Shown here piece after piece: positions 18,158-25,553 of a stretch of DNA of 64,000 bases. A model generated the notes under the pieces. It was given only the letters and a program-made list of their open reading frames with translations, was not told the origin of the DNA and did not search any database. The stretch is taken from contig JAQBZO010000006.1 in NCBI GenBank assembly GCA_027622195.1, positions 1-64,000 of the forward strand, read 5' to 3'. Source of the DNA: Planctomycetota bacterium. Lineage in GTDB: Bacteria > Planctomycetota > Phycisphaerae > Phycisphaerales > SM1A02. A program made the position numbers and the translations under genes. Positions within the stretch are counted from its first letter, which is position 1. Every line of letters starts with the position of its first letter.

Positions 18158-19336
18158 TTAGAACGAGATCTGGAGCTGGGTGGAGAACACGAAATCCGTG
18201 TCGTCGCTTTCAACTGGCATCGCAACCTGGTTGGTCCAACGAGTTGCGGTCTTGTTGAAGTACCAGTTGGTACCGAATTCAAGGTCGTTATCCTCGGTCA
18301 CGAGAACGTCGCTGCCGAAGTCATCCCAGTTGATGTAGAGGTCCATGTCTTCGGAGATCATGTAGTCGCCGAAGACTGAGAGACCCGTAACGTCGGTGTC
18401 GTTGTACACGTACGCGCCGCCGACGGAGAATCCGCCGAACATTGCAGTGACATCGACGGTCCAGTTGCTGGTGTCGTCGTCAGTGTTGTAGCTGTACGCG
18501 CCGCCGACCAAGAGACCGAAGCTCTCGCCACGGAAGCTGACATCCTTATCAAACTGAGCCCAGTCGCCAGCGGCGAGGAATTCACCGCGCGCGAAGACGT
18601 CGCCGGGGTTGGTTCCGGTGTCTGAATTCGCGAAGGCAACATTGACTGAGAACTTGTCAGCCTGGTAACCAAGATTCGCGCCCATCACGTAGCCCTTCGA
18701 GAATTCGTCATCGACTACGCTGTAGCCGACGCCAAGTTGGTTGGCATCGCCGAGCAACGAACTGCGCAGGAACGGAGCGCGGAAGTTTCCGCCCGTGACT
18801 GAGAAGCCGCTTCCAAAATCCTTGCTCATAGTGAGCTGACGGAAGCCCGTTGAAGCACCGTCAAGTGGGGCGTAGTTGGTGTTTTCATCGCGAGCAATTT
18901 CAGCAACATAGCTCCACGTCTGATCGACGACGTTGCCCGAGAAGGTCACGACGAAGTCAGGTGTAGAGAAATCCGAATCCGCGGGGTCGTCGCCATTGTC
19001 CGAGATCTCCCAGTTGAACTGGCCGAGGAAACCGATGTTGAGGCGGAAGTTGCCATCAGCGCTGCTGATGAAGAAACCATTGTCGTAGCCCGAGGTCGCG
19101 TTTGCGCCTTGGAAGCTGCTGCGGGTGTCCGCATCAGCAAGGACATCTTGAACAACGCCACGAATTTCGTTGGCGCGCTCTTCGGTCAGCCACTGGTCGT
19201 TATTGCTCGCCTTGAGGGTTGCAATTTCAGCCCGCAGCTCAGCGATCTGTGCGAGGGCATCGTTGGTGCTCGCTTGAGCGACGCCCGTGAGAGCAGCGCT
19301 TCCTGCGAGGAGGCCAACAAACTTGGTCAGATTCAT
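18158..19336 (-). CDS. Outer-membrane porin (porin 3)
   Basis: A 392-aa exported porin-like protein, the shortest of the three. ATG at 19336 is preferred over 19342 because AGGAG then sits 9 nt upstream; it opens a clean signal peptide (MNLTKFVGLLAGSAALTGVAQAS). The shared block QWLTEERANEIRGVVQDVLADADTR and GFFISSADGNFRLNIGFLGQF follow a short helical stretch, then acidic, aromatic beta strands rich in Asp (many DD pairs), ending TQLQISF. Good Shine-Dalgarno and a strong terminator suggest high expression. The acidic composition would suit cation passage, but that is inference. Confidence 0.8.
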   Translation of the reverse strand: MNLTKFVGLLAGSAALTGVAQASTNDALAQIAELRAEIATLKASNNDQWLTEERANEIRGVVQDVLADADTRSSFQGANATSGYDNGFFISSADGNFRLNIGFLGQFNWEISDNGDDPADSDFSTPDFVVTFSGNVVDQTWSYVAEIARDENTNYAPLDGASTGFRQLTMSKDFGSGFSVTGGNFRAPFLRSSLLGDANQLGVGYSVVDDEFSKGYVMGANLGYQADKFSVNVAFANSDTGTNPGDVFARGEFLAAGDWAQFDKDVSFRGESFGLLVGGAYSYNTDDDTSNWTVDVTAMFGGFSVGGAYVYNDTDVTGLSVFGDYMISEDMDLYINWDDFGSDVLVTEDNDLEFGTNWYFNKTATRWTNQVAMPVESDDTDFVFSTQLQISF

Positions 19337-19579
19337 GATCATGTGCTCCTATTGTGAAACGAACCAAAACAAAATGGTCCGGGTCTGGATCATCCACCCG
19401 ACCGGGAAAGCCCTCGCCACCTTGACGCGGGACCGGTACTTCGGGAGGTATCGGTCCACTCAAGACCGAAACTTGAAGGCGGAACTCTACAACCAGGTCG
19501 ACGATCTGTCCAGTTCTGCATTCTTTACGCCCAAAGCCTGTTGATAGTTAGTTATAGGACTATGAACAATTTTCACTTG
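19337..19579 (-). other. Porin 3 leader and intergenic region
   Basis: Between holA and porin 3. It contains the porin 3 ribosome binding site (AGGAG), a 10-bp near-perfect inverted repeat with one mismatch (GGACCGGTAC at 19430 / GTATCGGTCC at 19448), and near 19540-19570 an AT-rich stretch where TTGTTC-17-TATCAA on the minus strand is a weak promoter match. A long structured leader is possible. No gene is seen. Confidence 0.4.
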
Positions 19580-20614
19580 CTAGGCGAAAGTCCGAGCCAA
19601 CTGCTCTGCGATGCACTCGAGGGCTCTTTGTCCATCGGGTGCTTTCCCTGTCTTCATGTCTCGATCAAGGCGGATGCAGCTTCGCAAGGATTGGCGAAGG
19701 CGCGGTTGCGAAAGATGCCTTGCGGCGCGCAGAAAACTCGGCGCACTCGGCCCCCAGAGCCGCAGAACCGAAGCAATCTCGCGGTCGGATTGCCCTGATC
19801 CAGCGAGGGCGCTGGCTTCGACGAGTTTTCTCGACAGTTCGGTCATGCTCCACATCACCATGACCTCGGGTACGCGTGCGATTTGGATCAATTCGCCCAC
19901 CATCCGAACCGCGACGGCTGGTTGTCCAGCCAAAACAGGCTCTTGAATCGCCCAAGCTTGCTCTTCGCGGCTGAGTCCAATGAGTTGAACCACAAGCGAT
20001 CGTGTGATCGCGCCGCCCTCTTGTGTTCCTGCGAGTGTGTTCGCAGCAATGCCAAGTTTGGCGAGTTCGCTATCGAGTCTTCCAAGGTCGGGTCCAACGC
20101 GGTCCACGAGCAGTGCGGCGGCATCTGCTTCAAGTACGGCGGCGTGTCTCTTTGAAGTACGGGCAATCGCCCAGCGCGTGGCATCGGCGGTACTCGTTAT
20201 TTCGCAGGGAAAAACAAGCCCAATCTCGCTGACGAACTTGTCGAAGTTGCCTGGACGCCACGAATCGGATCGAAGAATGAGCGTGGCACTGTCGACCGGC
20301 GCTTGGGCATAACGCTCCATCGATCGTCGGCGCTCTTCTCCTTGCATGAACTGATCCGCGTCGTCCACGATGATCACCTTGTGCTGGCAAATGAGTCCAA
20401 AACTGCGCACTTCATCGAGGACATCCGCGATCGATGCCGTAGGCGCAAAACGAACCTCATCGATCGCACCGTGTCGCTCGCGCAGCGCAGCAACGATCCG
20501 CCGAGTCCACTCAGTGCGAAGAAAAAGCTCTTTCCCATGCAGCACAATGATCTTGTGGTCGGCGCTCGGAGTCGCTGATTTCGTCGATTGTTGACCTTTT
20601 TGACTGGCAGCCAC
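19580..20614 (-). CDS. holA: DNA polymerase III delta subunit
   Basis: The clamp-loader delta subunit, which opens the sliding clamp at primer ends. The 344-aa product has the typical pattern: IIVLHGKELFLRTEWTRRI at the N-terminus, a Rossmann-like AAA+ fold without Walker ATP-binding motifs, KVIIVDDADQFM, and a helical collar domain (SELAKLGIAANT...) near the C-terminus. The ORF track shows 615 codons, but the first 270 overlap the FHA kinase gene on the other strand; GTG at 20614 (VAASQKGQQ) gives the normal family length. The two genes' 5' ends lie 48 bp apart and are divergent. Confidence 0.88.
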   Translation of the reverse strand: MAASQKGQQSTKSATPSADHKIIVLHGKELFLRTEWTRRIVAALRERHGAIDEVRFAPTASIADVLDEVRSFGLICQHKVIIVDDADQFMQGEERRRSMERYAQAPVDSATLILRSDSWRPGNFDKFVSEIGLVFPCEITSTADATRWAIARTSKRHAAVLEADAAALLVDRVGPDLGRLDSELAKLGIAANTLAGTQEGGAITRSLVVQLIGLSREEQAWAIQEPVLAGQPAVAVRMVGELIQIARVPEVMVMWSMTELSRKLVEASALAGSGQSDREIASVLRLWGPSAPSFLRAARHLSQPRLRQSLRSCIRLDRDMKTGKAPDGQRALECIAEQLARTFA

Positions 20615-20662
20615 TATGGGGGCATAGTGACGACTTGGCGCGTTTTGGGCAAACTGTGCGTT

Positions 20663-21745
20663 ATGGCGTCTTTGTCGATCATCCACGGACCTGACCTCGG
20701 CAAGCGCATTGTGCTTCCACTGGGTGATGGACAATTGCTTGGTCGCAGTTCGGAAGCGCTTCCGAGCAGCGACCGGATGATGAGTCGCCGTCACGCTGAA
20801 CTCACTCCGGAGCGCGACGGCGGATGGGCGATTCGCGATCTCGCGAGTCGGCACGGCACACGCGTGAATGGAGAACGCATCGAGAGTCCGCGACGACTTC
20901 GCGATGGAGATCAAGTGCGATGCGGTGAGACGCTCTTCCTCTATGAAGATGGAACCGCGACTGATGGATCCCGCAACCATCCGCCGACTGCGGCTCCCGA
21001 AGCCACAGAGGCGATGGCTCTGCTCGCGCACAGCATCAAGAACATGCTGCAGGGACTCCGAGGCGGCGCGGATGCCATCGAACTCGCCCTCGCTCGCAGC
21101 GACCTCGAACTCGCACGCAAGGGATGGCCGCTCGTTGCACGAAACCTCGATCGCATCTTCGCCCTCTCGCTCAACATGCTCGCGGTCGCGCGTCCTCGTC
21201 CCATCGATCGAGAGGAGCACGCCATCGGCGAAGTGGTCCGAGATGCCGCCGAGATGGTGCGCCCATTCGCCAATCGACGAGCCGTCACGCTCAGCGTCGA
21301 TGTGGTGTCTACGCCCGGACCTGTGTGGCTCGACGGCGCCGCGTTGCACCACGCCTTGCTCAATCTCTTCATGAATGCGGTCGAAGCTGCCGCCCCAAAG
21401 TCGGGAAGAGTCGTGGCGCGCGTGCACGCTGAGGTCGATTCCACCGGATCACCGTGGGTAGTCATCGAAGTCGAGGACAACGGACCCGGCATTGATTCGG
21501 CCATTACATCTCGACTCTTCGAGCCGTTCGTCTCGTCCAAGGGGCAGCGTGGATCTGGTCTCGGACTCATCGTCAGCCGCAATCTCATCCGCGCCCATCA
21601 AGGAGATGTCGTGTGGGATCAATCATTCTCGGAAGGATGTCGGATGACCGTCCGCATTCCCGCTGGACCCATGCACGACGACCCCGACGAAACGAGAGGT
21701 CCAGAGCCGACCGATCCCGCTCCGATCGCCGCGCGTTTCGACTGA
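20663..21745 (+). CDS. FHA domain-containing sensor histidine kinase
   Basis: A 360-aa soluble protein. Residues 1-95 are a forkhead-associated phosphothreonine-binding domain (GQLLGRSSEALPSSDRMMSRRHAEL, then SRHGTRVNGERI). A short linker leads to a DHp-like helix with the candidate phospho-acceptor histidine in LLAHSIKNMLQG, then a full HATPase domain: N box NLFMNAVEAA, G1 VEDNGPGID, F box LFEPFVSSK, G2 GSGLGLIVSRNLI. No membrane segment is present, so input probably comes from phosphoproteins read by the FHA domain. No response regulator is adjacent. Confidence 0.9.
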   Translation: MASLSIIHGPDLGKRIVLPLGDGQLLGRSSEALPSSDRMMSRRHAELTPERDGGWAIRDLASRHGTRVNGERIESPRRLRDGDQVRCGETLFLYEDGTATDGSRNHPPTAAPEATEAMALLAHSIKNMLQGLRGGADAIELALARSDLELARKGWPLVARNLDRIFALSLNMLAVARPRPIDREEHAIGEVVRDAAEMVRPFANRRAVTLSVDVVSTPGPVWLDGAALHHALLNLFMNAVEAAAPKSGRVVARVHAEVDSTGSPWVVIEVEDNGPGIDSAITSRLFEPFVSSKGQRGSGLGLIVSRNLIRAHQGDVVWDQSFSEGCRMTVRIPAGPMHDDPDETRGPEPTDPAPIAARFD

Positions 21746-21769
21746 CGCACACGGGGCGCCGCTTCGCGC

Positions 21770-21775
21770 TACGCT
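21770..21775 (+). promoter_or_regulatory. -10-like element of clpP1
   Basis: TACGCT in the context GCTACGCT, 10 nt before the clpP1 ATG at 21786. No Shine-Dalgarno between them. Confidence 0.45.
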
Positions 21776-21785
21776 CCTGCCCCTC

Positions 21786-22463
21786 ATGAGCATGAGCTTG
21801 TCGAATCCACACGGTTTAGGAGGCATCGGAATGATGCCTGCAACTTCTGACAACTTGATCGCTGCGGGACTGCCACGCCCGATCCTCAATTCGGTGGCGT
21901 ACCAACGCACACGCGAGATGACGATCGACGAGTTGCTCCTTGAAAACAGGGTGATCTTCTTGATTGGAGAGATTCATCCTGGAAGTGCATCGCGCGTGAT
22001 GATGCAGATGCTGTACCTCGAAAATCAAAAGCGAGGACAAGAGATCAACCTCTACATCAACTCGCCGGGCGGCACGGTGGATGACACGCTCGCTGTCTAT
22101 GACACGATGCAGTTCATCTCGAGCGAAGTCTCGACCTATTGCATTGGACGCGCGTACTCAGGCGGCGCAGTCCTCATGTGCGCTGGCCAAAAAGGCAAGC
22201 GCATCATCCTTCCCCATGCGAAGATCATGATTCACCAGCCGCTCGGAGGAGTGACTGGACAGACCACTGACATCCAGATTCAGGCGGATCAGATCATCAA
22301 GGCGAAGCGTCTTCTCAACGAGATCCTCGCGCGTCACACGGGGCAACCTGTCGATCAAGTTGCTCTGGACGGCGAGCGTGACAAATTTTTCAACGCCGAA
22401 GAGGCAAAGGCATACGGACTGGTCGACGAAATCGCCCAGTTTCCAGACAAGGCCAAGCGTTAA
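21786..22463 (+). CDS. clpP: ATP-dependent Clp protease proteolytic subunit, first paralogue
   Basis: A 225-aa ClpP. The catalytic triad is present: Ser in CIGRAYSGGAVLM, His in KIMIHQPLGG and Asp in GERDKFF. The oxyanion loop NSPGGTVDD is conserved. The usual ASMG around the serine is YSGG here, so the highly conserved methionine after Ser is Gly. It is followed 33 bp later by a second clpP on the same strand, suggesting a mixed ClpP1-ClpP2 barrel working with ClpX or ClpC/A. The N-terminal 28 residues include a Met/Gly-rich extension that may be a propeptide. Confidence 0.93.
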   Translation: MSMSLSNPHGLGGIGMMPATSDNLIAAGLPRPILNSVAYQRTREMTIDELLLENRVIFLIGEIHPGSASRVMMQMLYLENQKRGQEINLYINSPGGTVDDTLAVYDTMQFISSEVSTYCIGRAYSGGAVLMCAGQKGKRIILPHAKIMIHQPLGGVTGQTTDIQIQADQIIKAKRLLNEILARHTGQPVDQVALDGERDKFFNAEEAKAYGLVDEIAQFPDKAKR

Positions 22464-22496
22464 CGCGCCGCGGCTTTGTTCCACACGAGGTACCCC

Positions 22497-23159
22497 ATGG
22501 CATCGACAGGCACCGTGCCGACGGACCATGATGATGAAGATGATGACGAGGATGGCATGACTCTCATTCCGATTGTGATTGAAAAGACGGGTCGAGGCGA
22601 GCGTGCTTTCGACATCTACAGTCGCCTTTTGGCGGACCGCATCATCTTCGTCACAGGCGGAGTGTCCGACCGCATGGCGAGCGTGGTCGTCGCGCAGTTG
22701 CTCTTCCTTGCGAATGAAGATGCGAAGGCTTCGATCAGCATCTATGTGAACTCCCCTGGCGGAAGCGTCACGGCTGGACTCGCCATCGTCGACACGATGA
22801 ACTTCGTCCCGTGCACCGTCTCCACGCACATCATTGGACAAGCAGCATCGATGGGCAGCGTGATCGCGTGCAGCGGCACGAAGGGCCATCGCTTTGCGCT
22901 GCCGCATTCCGAGAACCTGATGCACCAACCACTTCTTGGTGGAGTGCTTGAAGGACAGGCCACAGACCTTGAGATCGAGGCGAGGCACATCCTTCGCATG
23001 AGAGAGCAGCTCTACAACATCTATGCGAGGCAGACTGGCAAGTCATTCGATGCCATCTCGAAAACGTGTGAGCGCAATACATGGCTCACCGCGGAAGAGA
23101 TGCTTGGATACGGTCTCATCGACAAAGTGGTCGATCGGCTGCCCCTGCGCGTCGGCTGA
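22497..23159 (+). CDS. clpP: ATP-dependent Clp protease proteolytic subunit, second paralogue with Asn in the triad
   Basis: A 220-aa ClpP starting at ATG 22497, six bases after a GAGG. The serine context is canonical ([15 protein letters not shown]) and the histidine is present ([10 protein letters not shown]), but the third triad position, usually ERD, reads CERNTW, so Asp is replaced by Asn. A Ser-His-Asn triad is known from Listeria ClpP1, which gains activity in complex with the partner ClpP. The N-terminus carries an unusual acidic run ([11 protein letters not shown]). Its position just after clpP1 fits a hetero-oligomer. Confidence 0.93.
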   Translation: MASTGTVPTDHDDEDDDEDGMTLIPIVIEKTGRGERAFDIYSRLLADRIIFVTGGVSDRMASVVVAQLLFLANEDAKASISIYVNSPGGSVTAGLAIVDTMNFVPCTVSTHIIGQAASMGSVIACSGTKGHRFALPHSENLMHQPLLGGVLEGQATDLEIEARHILRMREQLYNIYARQTGKSFDAISKTCERNTWLTAEEMLGYGLIDKVVDRLPLRVG

Positions 23160-23167
23160 TTCCGTGC

Positions 23168-23689
23168 TCACCGGCGGCGGCGAGCGGTGAATCCTGCGGC
23201 AAAGAATGCAACGAGCACGCTCGGTGTTGGTACCGATTGCGGCATCGCGGGGATTCCGAAGACCCAACCGTCTCTGGATCCATCGAGCGCAATGCGATCC
23301 GATGCGCCGATCCACGAACTCGCCCATCCTGCTCCATCATCGGTCCAGTAGTGCCAGTAATTTTCGACCACTGGCCATTGATCGCCCGTGCCGTACTCGT
23401 AGTCGGTTCCAACGCCGAGTCCAGAGACGAATGCACCCCAACCGAAGTCGTCTGTGGTGACGGCGAATCCATTCACTGAGAGAAGGATGGATTCGAGCAA
23501 GGCTACGCCCGTGGTGGTGCCGCTCCATGCGACATCGAATACATATCCATTGCCATTCGAGAAGTCGATCTGAACGGTTGAACTGAAATCACCCGTTCCC
23601 ACCGAATAGGTACCCAGGATGCCGCCGAACGAGGACGATGTGACAACGACAGACAACGCCGATGCAGAAGCAAAGCGAGAGACGCACAT
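23168..23689 (-). CDS. Small exported protein with PEP-CTERM-like C-terminus
   Basis: A 173-aa protein. ATG at 23689 opens a signal-peptide-like segment (MCVSRFASASALSVVVTSSS). The body is rich in Gly, Trp and Tyr with no recognised domain. The end reads VPTPSVLVAFFAAGFTARRRR: a proline motif, a hydrophobic stretch and a basic tail, the layout of PEP-CTERM sorting signals, which in planctomycetes often end in ARRRR. Such proteins are thought to be processed and exported by an exosortase; none is seen here. The ORF extends upstream to 23878 without signal or conservation. Stops of this gene and clpP2 lie 9 bp apart, convergent. Confidence 0.65.
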   Translation of the reverse strand: MCVSRFASASALSVVVTSSSFGGILGTYSVGTGDFSSTVQIDFSNGNGYVFDVAWSGTTTGVALLESILLSVNGFAVTTDDFGWGAFVSGLGVGTDYEYGTGDQWPVVENYWHYWTDDGAGWASSWIGASDRIALDGSRDGWVFGIPAMPQSVPTPSVLVAFFAAGFTARRRR

Positions 23690-23885
23690 GAATTGTTCCA
23701 ATCGAAAAGACCTATACGCGAAGCCAAAGTGACCTTCTTCGGACGGTCGACCCGACTCGCTGCCAGAGCAGCTCACGGTGACGCGTTCGTCGTGGATTCT
23801 CACCACGTTCCTCCGAACCGAGGAAGGGTCGGCGCACGCCGACAGGAGGGACAATAGCACAATGTCAGTTCGTCGCAAATCGAAC

Positions 23886-23891
23886 TACGCT
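23886..23891 (+). promoter_or_regulatory. -10-like element of moxR
   Basis: TACGCT, 7 nt before the moxR ATG at 23899. No Shine-Dalgarno. Confidence 0.45.
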
Positions 23892-23898
23892 ATGAACC

Positions 23899-24891
23899 AT
23901 GTCCACTCAAAGTGCTGAAATGCTCGCCGCGCAGTTTCCACGCGACTTTGAAAAAGTGCGCACGGAAATTGCGAAAGCCGTCGTCGGACATAAGGACACT
24001 GTCGATGGCGTCCTCATCTGCCTCTTCGCCAACGGGCACGCATTACTGGAAGGTGTGCCTGGACTTGGAAAGACCTTGCTGATTCGTTCATTGAGTCAGG
24101 CTCTTTCGCTGCAATTCAGTCGTATTCAATTCACACCCGACCTCATGCCCGCGGATGTCACCGGCACCACCATCGTCGTCGAAGGAGATCACGGACGCGA
24201 GTTTCAGTTTCGACGAGGACCCATCTTTAGCCAGATGGTTCTTGCCGATGAAATCAATCGTGCGACGCCGAAGACTCAATCGGCCCTCCTTGAGGCGATG
24301 CAAGAGCGAACTGTGACGGTCGGCGGAACGACGCACACTCTCGATAAACCATTCTTCGTGATGGCGACGCAGAATCCAATCGAGCAAGAAGGGACCTATC
24401 CACTTCCTGAGGCACAGCTCGATCGATTCTTTTTCAAACTTGAGGTTGGATATTCAACGCGCGAAGAATTGCAAGAGATCTTGACTCGCACCACGACGGG
24501 TTACACTCCTGCGATTGAGTGTGTGATGGATGGTCCAACGATCATGACCTATCAGCGTCTTGTGCGCGCCGTACGTATCGATGCGGCAACACAGGATTAT
24601 GCAGTGCGCATGGTGCTCGCCACCCATCCGCGCGGACCCTTTGCAACACCGCAAGTGAATCGGTTTCTCCGCTTCGGGGCGAGTCCACGCGCTGCACAGG
24701 CCATCGTGCTCGCGGGCAAAGTGAAAGCGCTGCTCGCAGGACGTACACAAGTGGTTCCAGAAGATCTCAAGAGCTCAGCGCTTCCAGCCCTTCGCCATCG
24801 TTGCTTGCTCAATTTTGAGGGCGAGGCGGAAGGCATCTCGACCGACGCCATCGTGACGAATATCCTCGAAACATTGCCTCCGACCGCGTAG
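23899..24891 (+). CDS. MoxR-family AAA+ ATPase
   Basis: A 330-aa MoxR ATPase: Walker A GVPGLGKT, Walker B VLADEINR, the sensor region FFVMATQNPIEQEGTYPLPEAQLDRFF, and the C-terminal lid with SPRAAQAI. These ATPases act as chaperones for assembling or activating metal-containing or von Willebrand factor A-domain proteins. They nearly always sit beside a DUF58 gene and VWA membrane genes; here the following gene is a small degenerate HATPase protein, so this is an orphan MoxR. Length and motifs are normal. Confidence 0.93.
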   Translation: MSTQSAEMLAAQFPRDFEKVRTEIAKAVVGHKDTVDGVLICLFANGHALLEGVPGLGKTLLIRSLSQALSLQFSRIQFTPDLMPADVTGTTIVVEGDHGREFQFRRGPIFSQMVLADEINRATPKTQSALLEAMQERTVTVGGTTHTLDKPFFVMATQNPIEQEGTYPLPEAQLDRFFFKLEVGYSTREELQEILTRTTTGYTPAIECVMDGPTIMTYQRLVRAVRIDAATQDYAVRMVLATHPRGPFATPQVNRFLRFGASPRAAQAIVLAGKVKALLAGRTQVVPEDLKSSALPALRHRCLLNFEGEAEGISTDAIVTNILETLPPTA

Positions 24892-24955
24892 TCGATATTC
24901 GCTGGGAATCCTGCCATTTTTTTTGCACTGTCGCCGTCCCAATTGGACTGTGGTG

Positions 24956-25510
24956 ATGTCTTTGAGCAGGAGGCCGCTTTTGCGAGATCCAAACCCACAC
25001 CGACCAATCCCATCGTCCTTCATTCGGAACCACGCAGGCGTCGTACTGTCCACGGTGCCCGATTCGATCAATCGCGTTGTCCGTTTGATCGAACGAGAGC
25101 CGCAGACGGCGTGCTCGTTCCGAGTCGAACTTGATCACAGTGTTGGATCGCTACCAGGCGCACGCCTCGAGGCTCCGCTCATGCTGGCGATTCATGAATT
25201 GGTGGATGAGATGCAGGAGTATTGGACCGATTCGACTCCTCGCAGCGATCGGTCGATCGTGGTGTGTGCTCGGATGGATCACGGCACGCTGCACCTGCAT
25301 GTGCTCGGCGATGCGCCAGGATGTGACACCGAGCAGTCGTTCGATGGACCACCTACGACTGCGGGACTCGAGTCTTGCCGATCCATGGTGCAGTCGCTCG
25401 GTGGGCGATGTTCAGTCAGAAATGTGCCCTTTGGGCGGGGATTGATGGTTTCCATGCTCATTCCAGAAGGACACTTGGCGTGGCAAAGCGATGCCGTTCA
25501 TGATTCTTGA
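24956..25510 (+). CDS. Degenerate HATPase (histidine-kinase-like ATPase) protein
   Basis: A 184-aa protein whose second half follows the outline of a GHKL ATP-binding domain: an N-box-like LAIHELVDEMQEY, a D-x-PG segment (VLGDAPGCD) where G1 should be, and a G2-like end GLESCRSMVQSLGGRCSV...GRGLMVSMLIPEG. The N-box asparagine is replaced and the G1 glycine motif is incomplete, so ATP binding is doubtful. No DHp helix is present. The ORF can start at a TTG at 24923; ATG 24956 or GTG 24953 are likelier. Function is unknown. Confidence 0.6.
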   Translation: MSLSRRPLLRDPNPHRPIPSSFIRNHAGVVLSTVPDSINRVVRLIEREPQTACSFRVELDHSVGSLPGARLEAPLMLAIHELVDEMQEYWTDSTPRSDRSIVVCARMDHGTLHLHVLGDAPGCDTEQSFDGPPTTAGLESCRSMVQSLGGRCSVRNVPFGRGLMVSMLIPEGHLAWQSDAVHDS

Positions 25511-25516
25511 TGAATT

Positions 25517-25538
25517 GCCGCACGAGTGCGGCTACGCT
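25517..25538 (+). promoter_or_regulatory. Perfect inverted repeat abutting the -10 of the FG-GAP gene
   Basis: GCCGCAC-GA-GTGCGGC (25517-25532) is followed at once by TACGCT (25533-25538), 15 nt before the ATG at 25554. It sits in the promoter spacer, where a repressor could bind, or it could be the terminator hairpin of the upstream gene, although no T run follows. Confidence 0.4.
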
Positions 25539-25553
25539 TGAGTAGAGCCACTG

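Noticed and set aside
19430-19457. Inverted repeat in the porin 3 leader as a holA terminator
   Set aside because: One mismatch on the minus strand and no T run after it; kept only as a leader feature.
20615-21427. N-terminal extension of the holA ORF (615 codons in the track)
   Set aside because: The extension overlaps the FHA-kinase gene and has no homology; GTG at 20614 gives the normal delta-subunit length.
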